Positions 22,213 to 34,500 of a stretch of DNA of 64,000 nucleotides are shown here, piece by piece. The stretch covers positions 6,976,419-7,040,418 of the forward strand of contig NC_087381.1 of the NCBI RefSeq assembly GCF_963675165.1, given 5' to 3'. How positions within the stretch are numbered: position 1 is the stretch's first letter; each line of letters opens with the position of its first letter. A model generated the notes under the pieces. The model ran no database searches. It saw only the letters and a program-made list of their open reading frames with translations, and had not been told where the DNA came from. This DNA is from Halichondria panicea. Its lineage: Eukaryota > Porifera > Demospongiae > Suberitida > Halichondriidae. Both the position numbers and the translations under genes were made by a program.

Positions 22213-22550
22213 ACAGAGAACATCCCTATAGGATAAGGGACAGAGAACAGGCAATATAATAAAGGCAGTAGGCCAGGGTTGAATAGCCATAGGCTCACAC
22301 ATACTGAGAGTAGTGACTCAAGCTGTGAGGTTGGAATGAGGTCATGTGCCAGCACCATGAGGACAGTGGAGAGGTGACTCATCACCTTGAGAGGCATCGA
22401 GTAATGCATGTACAATCACTATTCTGAGCACACACATTACAGGCTCTCAAAGATATCTACCAAAATGACTGAATTCTACAGTAGCTGAGATAACTTACAG
22501 TAGCTAGTGTTCCTGTTGGAGAGCAAGTGTTGGAGACAGCTATAGACAGT

Positions 22551-22819
22551 AGCAGCTTCCTCCATATCCTTCACCAGTGGGCAAGATCTTGGACCCAAGA
22601 TTTCCCGGAAGATCTAAGGCCAAGTATATATACAGTCACATTGATTGGGATGGATCAAAGCCGGTACCGGTATTGTTCAATGCTGGTCTCTTCTGTGTTT
22701 TGATGTGCATGTTCTATATCAGAGAGTACGAAGAAAAACAAAGTGTAGCAGAGTACCACGAATATGCCAAAAGAATATACGGCATCAAAACCGCGAACGA
22801 TAAAATTAATGATAAATGA
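22551..22819 (+). CDS. Last exon of a small putative single-pass membrane protein (5' end not found)
   Basis: An open frame of about 80-90 codons ending TGA at 22817-22819. It opens after an in-frame TAG at 22550-22552 and has no ATG before the body of the protein, so it is probably a 3' exon. Possible acceptors are gtagcag (exon from 22556, phase 0) or ccttcaccag (exon from 22578). It contains LPPYPSP, KILDPRFPG, KAKYIYSHIDWDG, one hydrophobic segment (VLFNAGLFCVLMCMFYI) and a charged tail REYEEKQSVAEYHEYAKR. The layout (basic/aromatic lead, one membrane helix, charged tail) loosely recalls mitochondrial ATP synthase subunit f. That is a guess from shape, not a match. No upstream exon between 21.7 and 22.5 kb fitted in phase. 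Confidence 0.35.
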
Positions 22820-23611
22820 ACTCTATTAACTGTTTGAACATGTTGTGTTGTTGTGAGATATATTGTGTTCATGCTGAGAATGATAGTGCAGAAGCTTGTA
22901 ATTACCCTGGTGTGTCACCATAATTATAGGCCTATAAGAAACACTTCATGAAACCTTGTGTACAAGGGAGTACTAATGATATTTACCCTGGACATGTGCA
23001 CTGAGTCCAGCCATATGGCTGCACAAACACTCTTAGACTTAGGGATGGTCCAGGATCTAGCCAAAGAGATCACTAACTTTCCCTGAGGCGGCTGGTGTTG
23101 CAAGTGAACCAGATATTTTTTTATGACAGGATCACAGCCACAGGTGGTGCTTACAATGACAATGCATATCTAGCTAGTCACACCTTTGTTCATGGCTGCC
23201 TACAGAATGAGAAGTGTGTGTATGTCAATATTGGATACTTACAACCAGGTACATGTATAAATACTGTTTGTGATTGTTGCCAGTTTGTAGCTAGTTTTGG
23301 CACTAAGTAAAGATGTGTGTTTTGTCTGTTTGGGTTCTATAGGTATTACACTTATAGAAAGCATCTTTCAACACAATGCAGTTTACTAGTGCAGTGACTG
23401 TATATACTGTTAGATGATATTAGTATATTGGTGTTTCCTCTGTTTGTACTTGTTTCCTGTCTTTGTATGTTCTACGTGATAAATTTGTGCTAGCCCAGTT
23501 CTGTGCTGTCCTGTGCTCTATGACTTGATATACCTGTTATCAAATATCATCATAGTTATTACAAATAGTATCATCATGCACAGTATAATTATTATTACTT
23601 GTGTTTGCAAG

Positions 23612-23701
23612 GATATGATTGGAGACACCATCACTGGCAGTAGCAAGACACTAACCTTTGCCCTCACCATTGTACAAGTCTTGTCAAATAATTGTGTATA
23701 A
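23612..23701 (+). pseudogene. Isolated DEAD-box motif I-like exon, copy 1 (altered P-loop)
   Basis: After ttgcaag the frame reads DMIGDTITGSSKTLTFALTI and ends in TAA 30 codons on. The equivalent at 46977 reads TGSGKT, the normal Walker A of DEAD-box helicases (compare family pattern A-x-TGSGKT-x-x-F-x-x-P). Here the second Gly is Ser (AGC for GGC). No other helicase motif is visible nearby, so I treat it as a remnant. Confidence 0.4.
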
Positions 23702-25296
23702 TAGTGGCGAATTTTCAGGGGAAAAATATTCATGTTGAGCAATTTAGTCAGTTTGCGTGGATAATATTTTCATGGTTGCTACTTGCACTTGCACTGCAGG
23801 TAAAGGTGGGCAAGGTCGCTTCAATTGCATGTGGGTAAATATTCGTTCCAATGTTCAACGACGAATATTTTGCCCCCCGGAAATCACCAGCTATATATAC
23901 GGTCAGGTATGTGCTCCTGATACGGATAGTTCATTTCTATCATTAATTTATAGGTGCATGATAATCAAACCATTATTTTGCCAACAATCTTGAACTACTA
24001 TACTGCATGTAGTACACTCTGTCCTACATGCTATATACCTGGTGTTCAAGTGTCCTAATTGAACAGCTCAGCAAAACTTCAAAGGATAGTCGCATTCATG
24101 ACACTATCCAATCTACCACAGAATCCAATATCAACATTGACAAGTTGATAGCATGCTCCCTTACAGTTTACAACAGCGTTGGGCTATACTATACTTACTT
24201 TATGACTATGTGAAGGTGTTTGTGTTGTTGTGAGGTATACATTGTGTGTGCTGAATGATAGTCCAGAAGCCTGTAATGACTTTATAGTGTTGAGTGTATC
24301 CTGTGTTGTGTGAAGTATGTGTATACTTAGCCTCCTTAACTATAACCTCCCCTGAAGAGAACTTCCCTGATGAAGAGTGGCCTGGGATATCGAGGCTAGT
24401 GTATACTAAGAGTTCATTGCCTAGTCCCTGATGTGTTAGCCTTGAGGTCACTGCATGTATACTATATCTTACCTATTACTATATCTTACCTATTACTATA
24501 TCTTACCTTTAGACAAGACTACTTCTTATGGTCATTCACACGAGTTAGAAAATTAATGATAAAATCTACTAAGAATTGATTATTATAGCTAGTATTTGTA
24601 ACGCATCCCATCCATTCATGAGAACAATAATTATTTATCAAATTGATTATTATGGTCTCCACTGAGAATCGAGTATAAGTGCATGGCATCCCGTGAATAT
24701 GTATAATGTGAGCTGGTGTTGGGTTGCAGGTTTGTGCATTGTTGTTATTCTTAGATGTGGGTGGTTGGTTTTAGTGGTTCCGGCATATATTTGCATCATC
24801 CTTTCCTGTGTGGTGTACTGACGTGACATTGTTTGGTATACTAGTATAGTGTGTAGTGACCAACGATGATTTGACCAATCATAATTACTGTCAGTCTGAG
24901 TGTTGTGTAGATCTATATAGAGTTGGTGAGAAGCTACTTTATACAAGAATCAGGTAAAAATTGCTAATAATTATGTGCTAGTACTCAATCAATCTTTTTG
25001 TTACTGAATACTATGTTGTGTTATCTGGAACTGGATGGCTTAGATGACCACTCCAGTGGGTTCAGATACGATTTACTTGTTGCACACCTGTTGTTCGAAT
25101 ATCAACAGTTACATGATCATAAATGTATTTACTAAACAGGTCTGATCAGGAGTACATTGGTCTGATCCATCCGCTTTTGAGACTAAGCCGTCACTATTAT
25201 GAGGTGATCATCATTGGCACTTGGTATGAATTTGCTCACCAATCCTCTCCCTTGAGTCAACGCACACTTTGTGAATCTATTGTGTATTAATTGCAG

Positions 25297-25413
25297 AAGT
25301 TGAAAGTTGTTACTATCACTAAAGCTGTGGCTGCTACTGATGATATTGGTCGTATGCAAGCCTTGAGTAAGCTAGTGAGGTTACAGAGACATTGGAAGCA
25401 AGTCACTGTCTGA
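25297..25413 (+). pseudogene. Conserved 39-codon terminal-exon-like frame, copy 1
   Basis: After taattgcag an open frame reads KLKVVTITKAVAATDDIGRM.. to RLQRHWKQVTV and stops at TGA, 149 bp before the receptor start codon. The copy at 49076-49192 keeps frame, length and stop with several amino-acid changes. The preceding sequence (EVIIIGTWYEFAHQSSPLSQ) is also alike in both copies. Not recognised. It could be the end of an upstream gene or an upstream ORF in the receptor 5' UTR. Confidence 0.35.
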
Positions 25414-25561
25414 AATGAGGTTAGTGCATGACACCACTGTTGTTTCACTGTTTATGTCAGCTATTAATATCAGTCGTCATGGTTACAGACACTTCACGGC
25501 TATTGTATATCGTATATTTACCACAACATTATCACATGCACACCCAAACACTAACTAATCA

Positions 25562-28500
25562 ATGATGGCTGCACTTATCTTATCTCCCCATAGTGACTAC
25601 CTTGCTGAACAACTCTACAAGGCTAGTTGGAATGGCTGTAACCGAGAAGTGCTTGAGCCACTACAGAGAGGAGCTCCACCCAACAGTGACTACTACACTA
25701 GAGAGCATAATGGATGGACTCCACTACACAGGGCATGTGCTAACAACAATCTCCGCATTGCAGAACTACTAATCAAGTTTGGGGCCATAGTAGCTGCTAC
25801 AAGTAACAGTGGTAGGACCACCTTACACTCGGCATGTCTCTACAATTGTAAAGCCACTGCTGAGCTGTTACTGGAGCAACACTGTCCCACAGGTGAGCCT
25901 GGGTGTTAGTCCAGCTGTGTTAGTAGGTGTCTGTCATCATCTTGTCCAGGTGTGTGGCAGTGACCACCATTGTAGCTAGCAAAGCAGTAGGTACATTTGA
26001 GAAGTTATTGTACAATTAATGGTGGCCACTATGTAACGTACTTACAAACACTTTTTACCATGTTTCATGGTCTGGTAGGTACAGGGTTATCCCATTATGG
26101 AAATACAAGTACCTGCAGCAGATAAATTTGACAACATTTGAAGTTTGGCAACTTGAAGAATAATTATATAATTTAATTGCAGATTGTAAATTTACAATTT
26201 TATACTGTTAATGACGTTTACGTATCTATTGTATACAAACCATAACATTGTAGACATGGTTTTTATAATTATTTTATATATAATATATATAATTTATATT
26301 CTCTTACCGTATTTTAGAGATATTTTCCAAAGCATCCAAAATATTTTGTCATTGGTTTGACTTGTTTGTATGTTGTGTCAATGTCTGGGTGAGTGCTAGC
26401 ACACAGTAAACCACATGTACTGTCAGTTCATGTGCTCCTGTTCAACCAACCATGCAGATATCCAGAACATAGATGGACATACTGCTGCTGATACGGCCAG
26501 ATGGCAGGGGTACCATGCCTTGGCTGACTATGTGGAGGGGTTCCAGCCTGGACCTAGAGGTGAGTTGGTCATCAGCTGTTGTACACAGTAGTCAGTAGGT
26601 ATCTAGTGAGTTGCATGGTCAGTACAGCTAGATCAGTGGTTTCCGTGTGATGCCGTTCATGCACCTTCCATATGTGTTAAATCTCATGCAGTTAATTAGT
26701 GATCAGTTTCTTTGAAGGTGCATGTTGGGAATGTGTTAATTTTGTAAATAGTGTAATATGATTGGTCACAATGTCTATAATCTCAATCTAGCAACATTTG
26801 CATCCATAGTTTATATTATTGCCCTCCGGCAGTTTACTTGTACAGTGCAATACCACATGCAGTGTATGACTAGACAATGACAATGCCTCAGGTTAGCCTC
26901 GATTCCAGGCCGCTCTTCCTAGAAGAGAGAGCCTGGTATCGACTGTTTGCACATGCGCCACCTATTACCCAGAAAGTGGGTAATTCGGATACCATTGTAT
27001 TTGCTCAGTAAAACAATGACGTCACAACGAACGGAAGTGGATTGAAGAAAGTGGATAGAAGTGTGATTGTGAAGGTTTCTAGCCCGTGTGATAGCATTCT
27101 AATAGCTACCCTTAGCCTACTATGTTGACAAAGGACTCACAGCCTTTATGAAGAGTATTCTTTGTCTGTATATGTTATTCAGGATATAATTTGGGTAAAA
27201 TTCAGTGTAATGGGAAACATTACGGGAATATTATCCAATAATTTTGCGCATGCGCGAACAGTCAGTAGCAGGTCTAGGCCTTGTGAAGGAGGCTAGCCTC
27301 AGGTATGCCTTCTCAGTACACTCCATAATTATTCTACATGAGTCCCTTTGGCTTTAATACTTCCTTTTCTAACTATTATGTAGATCCTCTGTCCTCGTAC
27401 CCAACACTGGAACAGCTGAGTCAGTTGGAATGTGACCAATGGCTTCAACTTGGTGTTCACTTGGGATTGGGCAATCACCAACTGGAAACCATAAAGAAGA
27501 GCCAACATCCCACAGCAGCAACTCTCCAGGCAGCCAAAATCAAGAATATTGACATGCAGTGGAAGGATATTGTGGAAGCGCTAGTGAGCATTGGAGAGTA
27601 CAAGTTGGCAGAGAGTGTGTGCACTCAGCAAGGTCAGTAAATGATTGCTCCTGTTTTATTACTAACATTCTTGTATGGGAAACTACTCCGTAAGCTTGTG
27701 TAGACTTTTTCTCTTTTGCTGTAGAGTAAACAACCGATTATCATTTTCGAGTACTTGTTTTGAGGACAGCAGCTCAGAGCACTAAGTGGAGTGACAAGGC
27801 CAAACGTTCAACTATTCTAGTTCCAACATAGCCACGATTTTTCGAACTCTCTCTCTCGTATCAACAGAAGGCGCTCTAAAGAGGTAGCTACAATGCATGA
27901 CCGTAATTTACAACAAGTAAACTATGTACAGCTCTGGTTTTGAGGTCTGACTGCAAGCCGTTAGACAATGGTGGCCTCTTGAAAAAGTGCAGTAGTGCCA
28001 TAAAAATCCGAACAATTAATACCTTTTCTCCATTTTTTCCTAAGTTGCAGTTTTACGTTATGCATTGTAGCTAGCTCTGTAGAGTCTTCTGTTGATACAA
28101 GAGAGAGAGCGAAGATTTGTGGCTATGTTTGAACTAAATCTGTTCCAATAGTTGATTGTTTGGCCTGTCATGACCACTCCGCCGAGGAGGCTTTTTGCTG
28201 ATCGTGGGTTCGGACTTGAATAGAGCCTTACCTAGTCTATATACCTATATGTACTATCAGCTTAGTGGTTTGAGCCGCTGTCTTCGAGAACAAGCGTTCG
28301 AAAATAGAAAATAGAACGTGTTCGATAATCGTTTGTTTACTCTATTCGTCTGTATTCACGTCTGCACTGTACAATGCAAGTAAACTTAACAATCGTATGC
28401 TGTCTTAATTAATGATGCTAACAATACCAACTGCAGGGGAAGGTGAGAGTGCTCTGTCAGTGAGTGCATTCTATGGCTGGCTAGACTGTGTCAAGCGTCT

Positions 28501-31500
28501 TGTGGAAACTGTGGGCCTCAATCCTAAAGGTGAAAATGGTACCTCAAGAACAAGTTTCATGTTCACTCCTATAGTTAGACTGAGCCCACAATAATCGCTT
28601 ATCAACATAATCGAGGCTCATTTTGGATAATATTATGACTAATAACTAACTGGGGGCTCAGACAAACAAAAAGCAAATAAGTAGAGATTGTCTATAGGAG
28701 TGAAAGAAAAAAAAAATTTCTTGAGGTACTGTTTTGTCACAAATACCGTATATGCTTGATCAGGAGCCGCGGCTCACTTATATTTCGTGGATTGGCCTCT
28801 AAAAGCCATTTCGTTGCACAATGTTCGCGGAATGACTGCTTACCGGAAGCCACGCCTTTAAATATTTGCATGATAGCAGGTAATTCTTATTAACGAACAC
28901 TTTTCGTGGACTTAATTTTCATCTGCAATTTGCAGTGGCGTAGGCAGAGGGTGGGCTGAGGGGCTAGAGCCCCCCCCCCTTTTGTGCTTTATCAACTCTT
29001 GAATTACTGCAATCTGTCCATGTATTCTGCATGCATATAGTTACTAGAATGATGTCATTGAATGGAAATGTGGGAAGGGCCATCTAATGCGCATGCTGAC
29101 TGCTGAGAAAAAGTGATGATCTTTTTTTAAGGTGTTAAGTTCTGGTCCTGCTCAAATAATTTGAGCCCTGCCCTTCCCAAAATCCTGGCTACGCCACTGA
29201 TTTGCTTGTATCCACAGTTGCAGTGAATCAGGCTGGAGACACTCCTCTCTCCCTTGAGTGTTCCCGTGGTGACCTGGAGATGATCAAGGCTCTCATCAAC
29301 AAGCATGTTGATCCAAATAGTAAGTGTTTATCAGTGCTGTTACGTTGTTGATGGTGGTCTTCCACAGAGCCAGTCAACAAGGCTGGTGACACCCCACTCT
29401 CTCTGGCCTGTGCTAATGGCCACTTGGACACAGTCAAGTATCTTGTGAACCAGCATCATTGTGATCCTAAAAGTAAGTATTGGTACATACTTATGGTACA
29501 TCAATTGCTGCATCACTCAGTACACTCGTACATGTACAGGTACAGTCAACAATGCTGGTGACACCCCACTCTCTCTGGCCTGTGCTAATGGCCACTTGGA
29601 CACAGTCAAGTACCTTGTGAACCAGCATCATTGTGATCCTAAAAGTAAGTATTGGTACATACTTATGGTACATCAATTGCTGCATCACTCAGTACACTCG
29701 TACATGTACAGGTACAGTCAACAAGGCTGGTGACACCCCACTCTCTCTGGCCTACAAAAGTGGACACTGGGAAGTGGTCAAGTATCTCGCCATCACTCAT
29801 CACTGTGATACAACAAGTAAAGTTTGTTCATGGTTGTCAATGAATGACCTGTTGGTTTTATCGCACTATTAAATTTTTCTCTTTATGGAATTGCATATTA
29901 TTATTGATACCGTGTATATATAGCTGTAAGTTTGGCTATTATTAGCAGTTTTTAATTTGACGATTGCTGCAGGCATTATAAGTGCAAATGATGTACTGGG
30001 ACTGATTATCAAGCTAATTGCATGCCATTGGTAATCTTTAATCCATGATTTGCCCAGTTTACCCGCTATAAGTTATAGCCTATAGCATGATATATATACT
30101 GTGGGACAGATTAAGGATTGAGGAAAAGTTCCCCTTTTCTGGATCTCAGCCAAGACACTACCCGAGGCGGCGCATAGGCGGCCTCGGTTACAGTAGTGTG
30201 TCTGTCGCTCAGTTTGTCTTACCTGGTGATTTAGGCATCACAATTTGTACATAGGGAAACTTGTAGCATTAAAACTAAGGTTTAAAATTTGGCAGATTTT
30301 GCAAAGAAGTCTTTGTTTCGCAGAAAAGGCGAGCTAACCCTAAGAAGCTTTTTGCGTACTCTACTAAACGCGGCTATTATTTGAAGCATTAATTACCGTA
30401 AGACCTCGATTTAAGGCGACACCCAGGAGCTTCGGCAATTTTCTGACCTCTAAAAGTGAGCGACAGCTGCGTTGACAATTATTTTTTAATGTCGCGTTCT
30501 AAGTATTATTTAGAACACACCTAGCCAAGATTAAGTGTTTTAATCTGCGTGCCGAGGATGGCCTCGAGGTTAACGTGGTGCTCGAGGCGCAGCCGAGTGC
30601 ATTACGTAACCGAGAGGCCATCCGAGTGCACCAGCATTAAAACACGTGACTTGGCTAGGTGTGTTCTAAAGGATTTAGTGCTGTCACGTGAGCTCTAGCC
30701 TCGTGGCAGCTAGATCTAGCTACATTTTTAAGCAGTTGCTGGTGGCTAGCTAGCTAGCTAGACGTAATAGCAAGTTTTAGTAGATTTGTAGATCCAGTAA
30801 CTGATGCAAAGGAGAAGGAGATACGATCTAAAGCTATCTGGACTGACTGGGCATGTTCTCGACTTATTTCTCCTGCTAACCAACAGTCCCGATCCCACTA
30901 CTGGATATGCCTCCAGCTGATCCGGCTTACTGGATGGGAAACTTTGTGCACAAACTATAATTATGGCAATGAGTATCTGGTTTGCTCTTTTGGAAAGCTT
31001 TGATATTCGAAGCACCTTTGATGAAACGATTATATGGATCTGGCTTAGGTACAGGTATGTACATCTTCGAAGCAAGCTGAACCTATTTCTTCAGACGAAA
31101 AAGCGATGCTATGGTCAAGTCAGCAATTCGGTACACTTACTACACATGAAACAAGTCGAAACAATAACATTCATACTTTTCAGCTTTGCTTGTGTACATA
31201 TTCAATCTGCTTGTATTATTATTATAATTATGATGACATTCAGATTCAATCTGCTTGTATTATGATAAAAAGTGTGCATTAACAAACCAACTTAAAGCAC
31301 ACTTAAGTGTGGATTAAGTTATTTAGTCCATGGTCACCTGACTACTTTCAGATAAGCTGATTGGCTGGAGATCATGTGATCAGCACTAAATAGAGGTAAA
31401 TATAGCCACTCCGATCCCTAGCCTCGATTGTAGCCCACTGGAAACTCAGTGTTTTAAGCGGCCTAAAATCGAGGCAAGTAGACTCTATAAAGTTACCTCC

Positions 31501-34500
31501 AATTAGATGCGACCCTCTAAATATGCGACACCAGGGCTTCAATAAAATTTTTCAACCTCCGACTTCTGGCTTCGTAATTATTAAAAAGTGTTGATTTAAA
31601 CCGAGATCTTACAGTAGCCCAGCTAGATGCGGCTATTATTCGAAACATAAGCCAATAATTGCTGTGATCCTAGTCCACAGTGCACTAAAACCCTGTTTTC
31701 AAATGTTTCAGCATGCCTCCAGTCTGGTTTAGCTCCTGAGTTACTGTGCTACAGTTAATTCAGTCATACATGATATTCATCACTACATGCACTGTATTAT
31801 ATCACTCTTCTGGTTTCTTTATAATCATGTCATGTCACCAGCCGAGGGTTTGCACTTTAGTGCTCTAGTTATTTTTAGTGATGGCATTAATTTTTGTGAA
31901 CATTCTTTAACTGTATTCCGTGGTAAAGTTGTAATCCATGTCACGAACATTAATTTAAGAATAGTAGCCCATGCTGTAAATATTTGATGTTTTGATTTAG
32001 TTTCCTTTCATCAGTTGGTTGTCCACTTAAAATGTAAACCTTTGGGTAACTCGATAACTATAATATGGTTTCACGGTCGGAGCAGCAATCCACACCACAG
32101 AGGCTGTCTTAGACTAGTTGACTAACCTTCGAATAAAGGACAGTTTGAGAGTTTTGTCCTCTGGTGGGACGTTAATTCATATCAAAGACTGTTCCAGCGT
32201 GCATGTGTACAATTGACTCCTTCACACTCACAAGAATTGCTTTGGAAAAATGCTGCTGGAGCTCATGCCAACTCAACCTGCATGCTTTCACTATCCACCA
32301 CCAACCCATTATTATATCTTGTTTGCGTGTTTCTTCCATACTATATATACTCTCAGAATTTCAAGTAGAATTGCATAAGACATGCACCCACCCAGAATGA
32401 TGAGTTTGAGCAAGTAGCTAAATGTTCAAAGCAGTTTAGTGAGTAGCTAGTTAGACCAAAGGTTAGATTCTTCTCTTTGCTGGTACCAAGAGCAGAATTT
32501 GTCTTATCTACAAACAATTATATCAGTTGCGTCTACAGGATTCCTTGCCTTGATTGGTTTGCTGTTCCTTGTGTATAGAGAATGTACTTGATATAATACA
32601 ACTATCTAGAAATAATTTTTATGACCTACATTGTGTCCATCACATCATGAGCAACGAATACGTGAACGTATTCAGCAAAACTAACTTTCCCTACCATCTT
32701 ATTAATTTTTTAATGATTGTATTTGTGTCACTCACTGTCTATGGTAACTGCTATCAGTGAAACAGAACAATACATTATTATAGCCACCTCGATATGAGGC
32801 CGTGGTATATATAATTATGATGGACGTATATATATTCGAATAAAATGTCACTGTTTGGGAAAATACGTTTAGTCCCTTCTTGTGCCTATGAATTTCTTAG
32901 AAAATAATGTGGGCGTATTTTCATGAGGGTACGATACATAAACCAATGCATGTGCTGTTAACTTTTTTCTAGTGTCCACAATTTGCTTGTATCCACAGTT
33001 GCAGTGAATAAGGCTGGAGACACTCCTCTCTCCCTTGAGTGTTCCCGTGGTAACCTGGAGATGGTCAAGGCTCTCATCAACAAGCATGTTGATCCAAATA
33101 GTAAGTGTTTATCAGTGCTGTTACGTTGTTGATGGTGGTCTTCCACAGAGCCAGTCAACAAGGCTGGTGGCACTCCACTCTCTCTGGCCTGTGCTAATGG
33201 CCACTTGGACACAGTTAAGTATCTTGTGAACCAGCATCATTGTGATCCTAAAAGTAAGCATTGGTATATACATAATTATGATACATCAATTACTGCATCA
33301 CTCAGTACACTCGTACATGTACAGGTACAGTCAACAAGGCTGGTGACACCCCACTCTCTCTGGCCTGTGCTAATGGCCACTTGGACACAGTCAAGTATCT
33401 TGTGAACCAGCATCATTGTGATCCTAAAAGTAAGCATTGGTACATAATTATGGTACATCAATTGCTGCATCACTCAGTACACGTACATGTACAGGTACAG
33501 TCAACAAGGCTGGTGACACCCCACTCTCTCTGGCCTGTGCTAATGGTCACTTGGACACAGTCAAGTATCTTGTGAACCAGCATCATTGTGATCCTAAAAG
33601 TAAGCATTGGTACAAAATTATGGTACATCTAATTGCTGCATCACTCAGTACACTCGTACATGTACAGGTACAGTCAACAAGGCTGGTGACACCCTACTCT
33701 CTCTGGCCTACAAAAGTGGACACTGGGAAGTGGTCAAGTATCTCGCCATCGTTCATCATTGTGATACAAAAAGTAAAGTTTGTTCATGGTTGTCAATGAA
33801 TGACCTGTTGGTTTTATCGCACTATGAATTGCATATTATTTTGATACCGTAGCTGTAAGTTTGGCTCTATTATTGGCAGTTTTTAATGCTGCAGGCATAA
33901 TTATTATAAGTGCAAATGATGTACTGGGACTGACTATCAAGCTAATTGCATGCCATTTGTAATCCTTAATCCATGATTCGCCAATCACCAAGTTTACCCG
34001 CTATAAGTAATAGCCTATAGCATGATATATATACTATGGGACAGATTGAGGATTGAGGAAAAGTTCCCCTTTTCTGGATCTCAGTCAAAACACTAGATAA
34101 AGTTATTAACCCGAGGCACGTATAGGCGGCCTCGGTTACAGTAGTCTGTCTGTGTGTCTGTGTGTCCGTGTGTGTGTCTATCGCTCAGTTTGGCTTACCT
34201 GGTGATTTAGGCATCACAATTTGTACGTAGGGAAACTTTAGCATTAAAACTAAGGCTTAATATTTTGCAGTATTGCAAAAAAGTCTTTATTCCGCAGAAA
34301 AGGCGAGCTAAACCTAAGAAGCTTTTTGCGTACTACTAAATGCGGCTATTAATTACTGTAAGACCTCGATTTAAGGTGACCATCCAAATATGTGACACCC
34401 AGGAGCTTCAGCAATTTTTTGACCTCTAAAAGTGAACGACAGCTGCGTTGACAATTATTTGTTAATGTCGCGTTCTAAATAGAGGTAAATATAGCCACTC

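Larger units (their letters stand above)
18967..22550. other. Gene-poor, repeat-containing region
   Basis: No ORF with recognisable homology. It holds an imperfect tandem duplication (19081-19500), two long inverted repeats (20107-20519, 20580-21240), a C tract near 21206 and two G tracts at 22157-22212. The short open frames are shadows of these repeats. A non-coding RNA gene cannot be excluded. Confidence 0.6.
22820..25561. other. Upstream region of ankyrin-Death-Roco gene 1, first half of the duplicated block
   Basis: Matches 45945-49341 along most of its length. It contains an isolated DEAD-box-like exon (23612), a conserved 39-codon exon-like frame (25297) and small elements with ATATT/AATAT-rich ends around 23700-23900. 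Three tandem copies of a 21-bp unit (ACTATATCTTACCTATT) lie at 24460-24510; copy 2 of the locus has fewer. The promoter of the gene must lie in the last few hundred bases but has no clear motif. Confidence 0.6.
22930..28760 (+). repeat. Segmental duplication, copy 1
   Basis: Collinear with 45945-52250 through upstream sequence, exons 1-4 of the receptor genes and their introns. Coding exons and introns are both similar, so this is DNA-level duplication rather than shared protein domains. Differences are mostly small indels and element insertions (for example 26890-27302 only here). Confidence 0.9.

Noticed and set aside
23757-23993. ORF with GKGGQGRFNCMW, repeated at 47122
   Set aside because: Conserved only because the block is duplicated; it spans an AT-rich repeat with ATATT/AATAT ends and contains no known motif, so probably part of a MITE.
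29218-33772. CRISPR-like array (regular repeats with spacers)
   Set aside because: The repeated units are ankyrin-coding exons and the spacers are spliceable introns; the genome is eukaryotic.
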